From the NCBI RefSeq assembly GCF_017873555.1, contig NZ_JAGGKE010000014.1, forward strand, positions 1 through 64,000: a DNA stretch of 64,000 nt, written 5' to 3'. Source of the stretch: Halorubrum trapanicum (GTDB taxonomy: Archaea > Halobacteriota > Halobacteria > Halobacteriales > Haloferacaceae). Made by a program: the position numbers and the translations under genes. The notes beneath the pieces are model-generated. The model saw only the letters and a list, made by a program, of their open reading frames with translations, was not told the DNA's origin and did not search any database. Below are positions 15,646 to 23,335 of this stretch, piece after piece. The number at the start of each line of letters is the position of its first letter. Position 1 is the first letter of the stretch.

Positions 15646-16683
15646 ATGCCCGCGCCGCACGCCACGGTCCGCCCGACCGACGCCGCGTCCCTCGACGAGT
15701 CGCCCTCGGGGGCGGTCGGCGACCGCGAGTCGCCGCCCGAACTCCCGACAGAGCTGCTGAACATCCCGTGGATCGACCCGCACAACCACGCGCACACGCT
15801 CTCGTGGGAGGACCGCGAGCGGTACGCGCTCTCCGGCTGCCGGTCGATGGTGATGGTGTCCTCGGGGTACCACTGGACCCCCTACAAGCCCGTGGAGGCC
15901 AGCGACATCCGCTTTTTGTGGGACGACGCGATCAACCGCCGCGAAGCGATCGAGCGTAACCACTTCTTCGAGGCGAAACTGGGGCTGGGCGTCCACACCG
16001 GCGTCCGGATCGAGGACCCCGACGAGCTGCTGGCCGCGATGGACGACTACTGCGCGCTCGACGAGGTCGTCGCCGTCGGCGAGACGGGCGTGACCCCGAC
16101 CCAGCACGTCAAGCGCTGGGACGTGGACGAACAGCAGGCGGTCGTTCAGACGCAGATGGAACTGGCCGACGACCACGACCTCCCCGTCCTGCTCCACACG
16201 CCGAACACCACGCCCGAGGCGAAGCGCGAGTACCGCGACGACCTCGGCGTCACCCCCGGGTACGAGAAGAACGCCGGCCTCGGAACCGAGCCGGTCCTCG
16301 ACGGCGAGAACCCCGCGCTCGAAGCCGTGAAACGCGACGTCGAGGCCGCGCGCGACGCCGGGCTGGACGAGGAGCGCGTCGTCGCCTCGCACGCGGACGC
16401 GAACAACACCGCGTACCTCATGGAGGAGACGGACTGCTACCTGAGCTACACCATCGGCCACTCGTGGCTCGTGGGCGTCGACGCCGCCGACGTGGCGAAC
16501 GCCATCGACGAGTACGGTCCCGAGCGGATCATGATCGACACCGACACCGCGAACGTCCTCCGAACCGACCCGTACGCGGTGAAGCGCGCGGTCTTCGAGC
16601 TGTACCGCTACGGCATCGACGTCGACGACATCCGGACCGTCGTGTACGAGAACCCGCGCGACGTGTTCGGGCTGACGGAGTGA
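15646..16683 (+). CDS. TatD-like metal-dependent hydrolase (COG1099 type)
   Basis: A 345-residue TIM-barrel hydrolase. Metal ligands are visible in order: DPHNHAH (HxH, about 43-49), GETGVTP (Glu, about 145), LLHTP (about 180), ASHAD (about 247) and IDTDTAN (Asp, about 302). This is the TatD/amidohydrolase pattern; the HTLSWEDRERYALSGCRSMVMVS region resembles the archaeal COG1099 subgroup. Substrate unknown. The leaderless start lies about 28 nt after the TATA box adjoining the operator at 15596, so it is co-regulated with the divergent propeller-DoxX operon. Confidence 0.85.
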   Translation: MPAPHATVRPTDAASLDESPSGAVGDRESPPELPTELLNIPWIDPHNHAHTLSWEDRERYALSGCRSMVMVSSGYHWTPYKPVEASDIRFLWDDAINRREAIERNHFFEAKLGLGVHTGVRIEDPDELLAAMDDYCALDEVVAVGETGVTPTQHVKRWDVDEQQAVVQTQMELADDHDLPVLLHTPNTTPEAKREYRDDLGVTPGYEKNAGLGTEPVLDGENPALEAVKRDVEAARDAGLDEERVVASHADANNTAYLMEETDCYLSYTIGHSWLVGVDAADVANAIDEYGPERIMIDTDTANVLRTDPYAVKRAVFELYRYGIDVDDIRTVVYENPRDVFGLTE

Positions 16684-16690
16684 GGAGACT

Positions 16691-16925
16691 GCGGTGGCGC
16701 GTGCCTGCGAGCGGCCACAGGCCGCGAGTCGCACGCGCGAGGGAGTCAGTCGCCGGAGCGAAGCGACGGCGACTGACGAGGCTGGGGAGGCGTGAGGTGC
16801 TGTGCGGAGCGGTGCGGGGTGGGACTCAAAGGGGCAGTCGCGAGGCCGCCGCAGGCGAAGTAAGCACCGCAGAAGCGAGTGAAACGAGCGACGAGGAGCG
16901 CAGCGAGCGTGCGGCGGCCTCGCGG
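16691..16925 (+). repeat. Dispersed structured element, copy A
   Basis: It fills the spacer between two convergent genes. Helix P1: GCGCGTGC (16697..16704) pairs with GCACGCGC (16731..16738), with an inner stem GCGGCC-aca-GGCCGC (16711..16725) separated by a GA/GA internal loop. Then come the conserved linker GAGGGAGTC, helix P2 GTCAGTCGCCG/CGGCGACTGAC (16745..16777) closed by the 11-nt loop GAGCGAAGCGA, and the conserved stretch GACGAGGCTGGGGAGGCGTG. A third domain is closed by a 13-bp stem (16840..16852 with 16911..16923) and contains GCGAGTGAAACGAGC. No protein-coding signal is seen. Confidence 0.85.
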
Positions 16926-16935
16926 CTGGGGCTTT

Positions 16936-16948
16936 GGCGGTTTTTCTC
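16936..16948 (+). terminator. T-rich transcription terminator
   Basis: Right after the last stem of copy A, the plus strand reads TGGCGGTTTTTCTCTG. T-runs are the usual archaeal termination signal. This one would end transcripts from the TatD-like gene and copy A before they run into the convergent FAA-hydrolase gene. Confidence 0.55.
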
Positions 16949-17016
16949 TGCCGATTTCCGGTTAATCAGTTATAATCGAGCGATCGAGAGATTACGGTGG
17001 AGTCCGGTGTCGAGGA

Positions 17017-17940
17017 CTATTCCGTCTCGAACTCGCTCGTCAGTTCGCCGACGCCCTCGACGCCGATCGTGACCCTGTCGCCGTCCCCGAGCAGCACGGG
17101 CGGCTCCCGATAGACCCCCACACCGGGCGGCGTGCCGGTGAACACGAGGTCGCCGGGTTCGAGGGTGAACGCCCGACTACAGAAGGAGATCAGCTCGTCG
17201 ACGCCGAAGATCAGGTTCTCGGTCGACGACTCCTGAAGGCGCTCGCCGTTGACCTCGGCGAAGATGTTCAGATCGTGGGGGTCGCCCACCTCGTCGGTCG
17301 TGACGAGGTCGGGACCGGTCGGGGCGAACGTGTCGAGGCTCTTCCCGCGGACCCACTGGCCGTCGCCGTGCTGGAGGTCGCGCGCGGAGACGTCGTTGCC
17401 GACGGTGAAGCCCGCGACGTGGTCGAGGGCGTCCTCGGGGTCGACGCGGCGGGCGCGCTCGCCGATGACCGCGACCAGCTCGGCCTCGTAGTCCACCTTC
17501 TCGGTGTAGTCGGGGTCCCAGCGGACCGCGTCCTCGGGACCGACGACGGAGGTGGGGAACTTCGAGAAGAGGACCGGTTCGTCCGGAATCTCGTTGTCGC
17601 CCTCCTCGGCGTGGTCGCGGTAGTTCAGCCCGACGCAGACGACCTTCTGCGGGTCGTCGACGGGGGCGGCGCGGTCGAGGTCGGCGGGGTCGCGGAGACC
17701 GACGCCCGTCGACTCGGCGTACTCGACCGCGAGGTCGGCCTTGCGGCGCCACTCCCAGTCGGCCAGCAGGTCGCTGGTCTTCGGACCGATATCGACGCCG
17801 GCAGCGGCGCCGGCGGTCGCGAGGTCGACCACGCCGTCGTCGGTGGCGACGCCGACCCAGGGGTCGGTTCCGGCGGCGTCGGCCGTGGATTCGCTGTCTG
17901 TTCGCGTCGTGTCGCTGTCGGTGTATTGTCCGATTCGCAT
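17017..17940 (-). CDS. Fumarylacetoacetate hydrolase (FAA) family protein
   Basis: The 307-residue protein is of the FAH/HpcE/acylpyruvase type, which hydrolyse or decarboxylate beta-diketo acids or oxo acids in ring-degradation pathways. Family motifs: VVCVGLNYRDHAEE (about 108-121), PVLFSKFPTSVVGPED, DYEAELVAVIGE with the metal-binding ExE pattern (about 155-166), GNDVSARDLQ, GKSLDTFAPTGPDLVT and FTGTPPGVG. The N-terminal TDSDTTRTDSESTADAAGTD stretch is an acidic insertion. It lies 98 nt downstream of the amidohydrolase gene on the same strand and is probably in the same operon. Confidence 0.9.
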   Translation of the reverse strand: MRIGQYTDSDTTRTDSESTADAAGTDPWVGVATDDGVVDLATAGAAAGVDIGPKTSDLLADWEWRRKADLAVEYAESTGVGLRDPADLDRAAPVDDPQKVVCVGLNYRDHAEEGDNEIPDEPVLFSKFPTSVVGPEDAVRWDPDYTEKVDYEAELVAVIGERARRVDPEDALDHVAGFTVGNDVSARDLQHGDGQWVRGKSLDTFAPTGPDLVTTDEVGDPHDLNIFAEVNGERLQESSTENLIFGVDELISFCSRAFTLEPGDLVFTGTPPGVGVYREPPVLLGDGDRVTIGVEGVGELTSEFETE

Positions 17941-18038
17941 TGGGTGTCGTGTGAGTTGTCGTCGGGTCGGTGGCTCGGAAGGTTCGTCGGCGGACGGTTC
18001 CGCTGGACTCGAAACGGAGGGCGGACGCTCGGTGCGGG

Positions 18039-19394
18039 TTACGCGTCGATGCCGGCCTCGTCGAGCAGGCGCTCGCCGGAGGCGACGAACCGGTCGAACT
18101 CCTCGCGGACCTTCGGGTTCGTCAGCTCGCCGTCGCGCTTGACGACCTCGCCGTCGACGAGGACGGTGTCGATGTGCGAGGGGTCGGACTGGAACACGAC
18201 CGTCTGGACCGGGTTGTGGCAGGGCGCGGTCATGAAGTCGCTCGCGTCGAATACGACGAGGTCGGCGCGCTTGCCGGGCGTGATCGTCCCGATCTCGTCG
18301 TCGAGTCCGAGCGCCTTCGCGCCCTCGATGGTGGCCATTTCGAGGGTGTCGCGCGCGGAGATACTGACCTCGGTGACCTCCTCGTCGCCCTCCAGGACCG
18401 CCTGATTGTCGAACATGCGCTGGAGCTGCATGCCGATCCGCATCTGGGTGCCCATGTCGCCGCTGACGTTCGAGCAGACGTCGACGCCCCACGCCGGGCG
18501 GCCGCCGGCCTCGAGCACCTTCCCGGTGACGGGGATGCCGTGGCCCATCTGCATCTCGACCTCGGGGGTCGAGGAGAAGGAGACGCCCTGTTCGACGGCG
18601 TGGTCGATGTCCTCCTGCGAGAAGTGGTTCCCGTGGGCGACGTTGACGTCGGGACCGAGCATGTCCTCGATGGCGCCGAACCCCTGATAGTCGTCGCCGT
18701 ACACCGACGAGGGCCACAGCGCGGCCCCCATGTGGACCGTCGAGAGCGCGCCTAGGTCGCGCGCCAGTTCCAGGTCCGCGCGGGCAGTCTCGTCGGTACA
18801 GAAGTCGGGGCCGCGAAGCCCGAGCGCGAGGCTGAGCCGGTCGTCGTCGCGGATCGTCTCCTCGTGGAGCGCGCGGATGTTCTCCTCGGGGAGGCCGACG
18901 TCGCTCTCGAACCACCACTTCGCCGCGTCGTCGCCCGGCGGGCCGTAGGTGTACACCGCGCGCAGCCCGGTGTCCTGTAGCGCGTCGACGGCGCGCTCGC
19001 CGTGTTCGAGCGTGTTGGGGTACGACCAGTCCAGCGCCGTCGTCGTCCCCGTGTAGAGCTTCTCGAACGCGCCGAAGAGCCCGCCGAGATACATGTCTTC
19101 GGGCTGGTACAGCCCGGTGATGTTGCCGAGCATGTCGTCGAAGTACTCGCCCATGAGCGACCAGTCGCCGGCGATCCCGCGTACCTGGGTCTGCGCGAGG
19201 TGGATGTGCGAATCGACGAACCCGGGGACGACGATCTTGCCGGCGGCGTCGATCTCCTCGGCGTTCGACGCCGACAGTCCGGTCCCGACCTCGATTATCT
19301 CGCCGTCCTCGATCAGGACGTCGGCCTCGTCGAACTCCCCCACGTCCGGGTCGAGCGAGACCACGGTCCCGTTTCGCACGATCGTTTGTGTCAT
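18039..19394 (-). CDS. AtzA/TrzA-type amidohydrolase (deaminase-like)
   Basis: A 451-residue metal-dependent hydrolase of the cytosine/guanine deaminase, chlorohydrolase superfamily. VDSHIHLAQTQVRG carries the HxH ligands (about 62-64), TVHMGAAL the third histidine (about 219), NVAHGNHFS (about 252-259) the fourth, and WGVDVCSN (about 307-314) the catalytic Asp. IVRNGTVVSLDPD opens the small composite beta domain. The substrate could be a purine, triazine-like or other cyclic amide. The TATA box (about 19421..19430, minus strand) overlaps two palindromes, so it should be controlled by the TetR protein encoded divergently. Confidence 0.88.
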   Translation of the reverse strand: MTQTIVRNGTVVSLDPDVGEFDEADVLIEDGEIIEVGTGLSASNAEEIDAAGKIVVPGFVDSHIHLAQTQVRGIAGDWSLMGEYFDDMLGNITGLYQPEDMYLGGLFGAFEKLYTGTTTALDWSYPNTLEHGERAVDALQDTGLRAVYTYGPPGDDAAKWWFESDVGLPEENIRALHEETIRDDDRLSLALGLRGPDFCTDETARADLELARDLGALSTVHMGAALWPSSVYGDDYQGFGAIEDMLGPDVNVAHGNHFSQEDIDHAVEQGVSFSSTPEVEMQMGHGIPVTGKVLEAGGRPAWGVDVCSNVSGDMGTQMRIGMQLQRMFDNQAVLEGDEEVTEVSISARDTLEMATIEGAKALGLDDEIGTITPGKRADLVVFDASDFMTAPCHNPVQTVVFQSDPSHIDTVLVDGEVVKRDGELTNPKVREEFDRFVASGERLLDEAGIDA

Positions 19395-19408
19395 GTTCGA
19401 TAATAGGG

Positions 19409-19426
19409 TTTGACCAAGAGGTTAAA
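19409..19426. promoter_or_regulatory. Second, imperfect palindrome at the amidohydrolase promoter
   Basis: TTTGACC-AAGA-GGTTAAA is an inverted repeat with one mismatch that covers the predicted TATA box and start of the leftward amidohydrolase gene. It resembles the TTTAC-N6-GTAAA operator with one extra base in each arm, so it may be a weaker TetR site. Confidence 0.45.
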
Positions 19427-19428
19427 AG

Positions 19429-19444
19429 TTTACCGGGCGGTAAA
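19429..19444. promoter_or_regulatory. Predicted TetR operator, amidohydrolase/tetR intergenic region
   Basis: TTTACC-GGGC-GGTAAA is a perfect palindrome at the upstream edge of the amidohydrolase TATA box and about 20 bp upstream of the TATA-like CGTATTATGT (about 19465..19474) of tetR. It could repress the catabolic operon and tetR itself. Confidence 0.8.
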
Positions 19445-19496
19445 GAAACTGCGATCGGAGCAACCGTATTATGTACCTCAGGCGTAGAGTGTCGGT

Positions 19497-20210
19497 ATGA
19501 GCGAATCACAGGGCGGCGTCGACGAGGCCGGCGTCGACGAGACCGCCGCCGACGAGACCGCCGCCGACGAGGAGGGTTCCGAGACCGGCGCCGACGGGGA
19601 CTCCTCCAATGGGACGGTGTCCTCCAAGGACACGAAGGAGGTGATCATGGAGGCGACGTTCCGCGCGCTGAGCAAACACGGGTACAAGGACCTCCGGATG
19701 CGCGACATCGGCGAGGAGATGGACCTCACGCGGCAGGTGATCCACTACCACTTCGACGGGAAGTACGACCTCATGTCCTCGTTCCTCGAACACATCATCG
19801 ACCAGTACGAGGGGAGCGTGGTCGTCGAGGGCGACGCGGACCCGCGGACCGAGCTCCGCGCCCGCGTCGACCAGTGTCTGTTCGGTCCCGAGTTCGAGGA
19901 GTTCAGCCACTGGGACCGGATGAAGGTGTACCACGAGCTGTACACGCACGCGCAAAACGACGGCGAGCACCGCGAGGTGTTCAACGAGCACTACGAGCGG
20001 CTCCGCGGCAGCATCGTCGAGGTCGTCGAGGAGGGGATCGAGGAGGGGGTTTTCCGCGACGTCGACGCCGAACGGATGGGGCAGCTGGTGACCGACGTCA
20101 TCCACGCGGCCCGCGGTCGTCGGATCTCGCTCGGCCACGAGGACGCGCCCGAGGAGGCCCGGAAGGCGATAGACGAGTTCATCTTCGAATCGCTCGAACG
20201 GACCGAGTAG
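19497..20210 (+). CDS. TetR/AcrR-family transcriptional regulator
   Basis: A 237-residue regulator. After an acidic N-terminal tail with VDETAADE-type repeats (residues 8-40), the TetR helix-turn-helix spans about 45-92: TKEVIMEATFRALSKHGYKDLRMRDIGEEMDLTRQVIHYHFDGKYDLMSSFL. The C-terminal ligand-binding domain includes WDRMKVYHELYTHAQNDGEHREVF. It is divergent from the amidohydrolase operon. The TTTAC-N6-GTAAA palindrome at this intergenic region and at two other promoters of the island makes it the likely local repressor; the inducer is unknown. Confidence 0.9.
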   Translation: MSESQGGVDEAGVDETAADETAADEEGSETGADGDSSNGTVSSKDTKEVIMEATFRALSKHGYKDLRMRDIGEEMDLTRQVIHYHFDGKYDLMSSFLEHIIDQYEGSVVVEGDADPRTELRARVDQCLFGPEFEEFSHWDRMKVYHELYTHAQNDGEHREVFNEHYERLRGSIVEVVEEGIEEGVFRDVDAERMGQLVTDVIHAARGRRISLGHEDAPEEARKAIDEFIFESLERTE

Positions 20211-20274
20211 GATTCACCCGGCGGGGTTCGGGACGGAGCGACGCCGTGAGGGGAAAACAGAGAGATACGGCAGA

Positions 20275-21432
20275 TTAGAGCGGGACGACGGCCACCAAGA
20301 TCTTCGCGTAGATCACCATCGCGAGGAGGGCGAACGGGTAGGTGTTCCCGTACCCCGCTGCGACCTCGTCGGCGCCAGTCGCGTCGATGGCCGCAGCGAG
20401 ACCCTTCGTGTCGGTGTGCCCGCCGGTGATGCCGCCGGCGGCGTGGATCCAGTCCATCTCCCAGACGAACCTGGTGACGACCAGTCCGACGACGATGGCT
20501 GCGACGCTGTTGACTCCGGCGGTCACGACGATCTCGACGCCGTACTCAGCGATCGTGTCGACCAGCCCGGATCCCGCGTCGATCCCGACCACGGCGAGGA
20601 ACATCGCGAGCGTGAACGCGCGGATCTCCGAGAGGATCGTCGTTTCCATGCGCATGGTGACCGGGCCGACCGTTCCGAGATACCCGAGGACGAGCGCGGT
20701 GATGAGCACGCCGCCGGTCGTTCCGAGAGTGATCACGCCGATCGGGCCGAGCGGGATCGGAACGCTTCCGAGAACCGACCCCACGGCCAGCACGAGCGCG
20801 AAGCCGAGCACGCTGAACGCGACCGTCTCGACGTCGGTCTCCTCCTCGGCGATGTCGCTCACCTTCTCGGAGAAGCGCCGCTTCTCGTCGTCGAGGTCCA
20901 TCCCGCTCAGCTTCGGGTAGAGCTGCTGGAACATCACGATAATGAGCACTCCGATCACGTAGCCGACCGAGTGGCCGATCTGGTACTGCTGTGCGGCCGC
21001 CTCCGGGAGCGCCTCGACCGCCGATCCGAGGCCCGGGCTGCTCGTCAGCGCCCCCGAGAACGAGCCCATGATCAGTCCGGTCGACGCGTCGGGGAACACG
21101 AGGACCGTCCACACGTAGGTGAGAATCACCGCGATCGTCGGCATCAGCACCGAGATCGCGACGAAGTTGAGTCCGTACGTCTTGACCGTGCCCTCGATCT
21201 CGTGGGCCGCGATCAGTCCCACCGCGGCGACGAACAGCGCGAGCGTGAGTCCCGAGTACGCGCTCGGGACCGTGAATCCGAAGTGACCGAGCACCAGTCC
21301 CGCGAACAGCGGCCCGGCGACGCCGAACTTGATCCCGCGACCGAAGTCGATGCGGCCGAACGCCATCCCCACGACGACCGCGAGGAACATCACGAAGACC
21401 CCGCTGCCGAGGAGGGAGTCGACGAAGGTCAC
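20275..21432 (-). CDS. AAEx-family (AspT/YidE-like) permease, short form
   Basis: The 385-residue membrane protein has about 11 helices. Two signatures identify the aspartate:alanine exchanger family: GSFSGALTSSPGLGSAVEALPEAAAQQYQIGHSVGYVIG (about 123-161) and the C-terminal GGITGGHTDTKGLAAAIDATGADEVAAGYGNTYPFALLAMVIYAKIL. Family members usually exceed 500 residues and carry TrkA_C domains between the membrane halves; here that region shrinks to a 40-residue acidic linker (LDDEKRRFSEKVSDIAEEETDVET). The GTG start has GGTGA nearby. It probably imports or exchanges an organic acid for the island. The 284-bp spacer upstream shows no operator. Confidence 0.8.
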   Translation of the reverse strand: MTFVDSLLGSGVFVMFLAVVVGMAFGRIDFGRGIKFGVAGPLFAGLVLGHFGFTVPSAYSGLTLALFVAAVGLIAAHEIEGTVKTYGLNFVAISVLMPTIAVILTYVWTVLVFPDASTGLIMGSFSGALTSSPGLGSAVEALPEAAAQQYQIGHSVGYVIGVLIIVMFQQLYPKLSGMDLDDEKRRFSEKVSDIAEEETDVETVAFSVLGFALVLAVGSVLGSVPIPLGPIGVITLGTTGGVLITALVLGYLGTVGPVTMRMETTILSEIRAFTLAMFLAVVGIDAGSGLVDTIAEYGVEIVVTAGVNSVAAIVVGLVVTRFVWEMDWIHAAGGITGGHTDTKGLAAAIDATGADEVAAGYGNTYPFALLAMVIYAKILVAVVPL

Positions 21433-21716
21433 GGGGAGGTCACCCCCCGCGAACCGGTACGGTTCGGTTGCGTCGCACTCACCCGTCGTCTCGGACGCGT
21501 TTTCGCCGTGTCGGACATTGACGTGAGGGTTCTCAGTTGCGGGAGTCGTCTCCGAACCGACGCGTGACTATCGGCCCGATACACCGGACTTCACAGTCGG
21601 CGGTTCGGCCGTCCAGAAAGTATCTTTTGCTCGCGTTCCCGGAAGCCGATAAGCCCGAACCGGCGGCCAAGGGTGTCGGCGACGGATCCCCACGGCCGTC
21701 TGGGTGAGACCGTGAG

Positions 21717-22100
21717 TTACGGATCCTCGACGGCGACGAGCCGGGGATCGGTTCGATCGCGGCCCTCGCGGAGTCGGTGGGAGCCGTCGAACCGCACCGA
21801 GTCGCCGGGAGAGAGGTCGCCGTCGGCGGCCTGCGCGATCAGTCGGACCCCGTCGAACCGGATCAGCGCGAGGTGGTTCGGCGCGCGGACGTCGGGCGGC
21901 GTGGTCTCGACGGTCGTCGTCGCGACGACCGCCCCCGTTTCGAGTCGAACCGCCGAGGCGTCCGCCGACGAGCGACCGCAGTCCGGGCAGCTGCGCCGGT
22001 CGTAGTACCAGCGCCGACCGCAGTCGTCGCAGACGAAGGCGTGGTCGGCGGGGAGGCCGTCATCGGTCGAACCGCGCACCCCCTGGTTCGAGACCGTCAC
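21717..22100 (-). CDS. DUF35 OB-fold / zinc-ribbon protein, thiolase partner
   Basis: A 127-residue protein with an N-terminal rubredoxin-like zinc ribbon, CDDCGRRWYYDRRSCPDCG (about 26-44), and an OB-fold half (VRLETGAVVATTTVETTPPDVRAPNHLALIRFDGVRLIAQ). This is the DUF35 (acyl-CoA-associated OB) architecture, which in other organisms binds CoA thioesters and forms complexes with thiolases. Its GTG start overlaps the thiolase stop by 4 nt (GTGA). Partnership with the thiolase is inferred from that coupling and from family knowledge. Confidence 0.88.
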   Translation of the reverse strand: MTVSNQGVRGSTDDGLPADHAFVCDDCGRRWYYDRRSCPDCGRSSADASAVRLETGAVVATTTVETTPPDVRAPNHLALIRFDGVRLIAQAADGDLSPGDSVRFDGSHRLREGRDRTDPRLVAVEDP

Positions 22101-23335
22101 GCGCGCAACACCGTACAGACGCTGTTGTTCCCGAAGCCGGCGACATTGATCGCGAATCCCGTTTCCGCGCCGTCGACGCGCCGGGTCTCGGGGAGGTCGC
22201 CGCGCAGTTGCCACACGAGTTCGACGATCTGCGAGAGTCCGGTCGCACCGAGGGGGTGGCCGCGGGCCTTGAGTCCGCCGCCGGGGTTGACTGGGAGGTC
22301 ACCGTCGAGCGCGGTGTCGCCGTCGAGCGTCGCCTCCCAGGCGGTTCCCGTCTCGTAGAAGCCCAGCTCCTCGAGTTCGATCAGTTCGAGAACCGTGAAC
22401 GCGTCGTGGATACAGGCGACGTCGACGTCGTCGGGGCGGATCCCGGCGCGGTCGAAGACGCGGTCGCCCGCCGTCCGCACGGAGTCGATGGCGAGTGGGT
22501 CGGGTCGTTCGGCGACGGCGTGGGTCCCCGTCGCGCTCGCGATGCCGGCGACGCGGGGGGCACGGAAGGTCTCGGAGTCCGGGTCGGCCGCGTCCGCGAC
22601 GGACTCGTCGTCACCCCGATCGCCTCCCCGCGTCAGAACGACCGCGGCGGCGCCGTCGGACATCGGACAGCAGTCGTACAGCCGAAGCGGCGCGGCGACG
22701 ACCGGGGAGTCGAGCGCGTCGGCCACGTCGATCGGCTTGCGGAACTGCGCGACTGGGTTGTCGACCGCGTTGCCGTGGTTCTTCGCCGCGACCGCGGCGA
22801 GGGCTTCTCTGGGTGCGTCGTGGCGGCCGAGGTAGGCGCCCGCGGCGAGTCCGCCGAAGGAGGGGAGCGTGATCCCCTGCGCGTACTCGCGGCGGTGGAC
22901 GAGTCGACTGATCGCCTCGGTGACGTCGCTCGTGTCGCCTGCGGACATCTTCTCTGCGCCGACGACGAGCGCGACGTCGGTGCGATCGCTCTCCGCACCT
23001 CCCGCGGCGCCGCCTTCGATGCCTTCGACCCCGCGGTGGAAGGCGCTCGCACCGGTCGCGCTCGTGTTCTCGATCCGGTCCGCGGACGCGCCGTCGAGAC
23101 CGAGGGCGGCCGCGAGCGCGTTCGCGAGGCCCGCGCTCTCGTCGAGCGCCTCGGCGAGAGCGTTGCCGAAGTGGAGCGCGTCGACGTCCGCGGGGTCGAC
23201 CGCGGCGTCCGCGAGGGCGCGCTCGGCGGCCGCGGCGGCGAGGTCGGTGAGCGAGCGCCCGGAGTCGCTCTCGAACGGAGTCATCCCGACGCCGGCGACG
23301 CGGACGCCGGTGGAGCCGGTCGCGCTCGGGTCCAT
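22097..23335 (-). CDS. Thiolase-family protein (SCP2/lipid-transfer type)
   Basis: A 412-residue thiolase-fold enzyme for acyl-CoA cleavage or condensation. VRVAGVGMTPFESDSGRSLTDLAAAAAERAL opens the fold. The usual nucleophile loop is represented by IENTSATGASAFHRGVEG (about 86-103), with Ser/Thr-Ala-Thr-Gly where degradative thiolases have Cys, as in SCP2-like members; ACIHDAFTV (about 315) and NPGGGLKARGHPLGATGLSQI (about 355-375) carry the His and HPxGATG motif. The start overlaps the CoA-transferase stop (TGATG). Without the nucleophilic Cys, activity may depend on the DUF35 partner or be altered. Confidence 0.88.
   Translation of the reverse strand: MDPSATGSTGVRVAGVGMTPFESDSGRSLTDLAAAAAERALADAAVDPADVDALHFGNALAEALDESAGLANALAAALGLDGASADRIENTSATGASAFHRGVEGIEGGAAGGAESDRTDVALVVGAEKMSAGDTSDVTEAISRLVHRREYAQGITLPSFGGLAAGAYLGRHDAPREALAAVAAKNHGNAVDNPVAQFRKPIDVADALDSPVVAAPLRLYDCCPMSDGAAAVVLTRGGDRGDDESVADAADPDSETFRAPRVAGIASATGTHAVAERPDPLAIDSVRTAGDRVFDRAGIRPDDVDVACIHDAFTVLELIELEELGFYETGTAWEATLDGDTALDGDLPVNPGGGLKARGHPLGATGLSQIVELVWQLRGDLPETRRVDGAETGFAINVAGFGNNSVCTVLRA

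Noticed and set aside
16464-17072. Coding frame across structured element copy A
   Set aside because: It is an arginine-rich continuation out of the TatD-like gene in another frame, with no start signal; base pairing, not codons, is conserved among the three copies.
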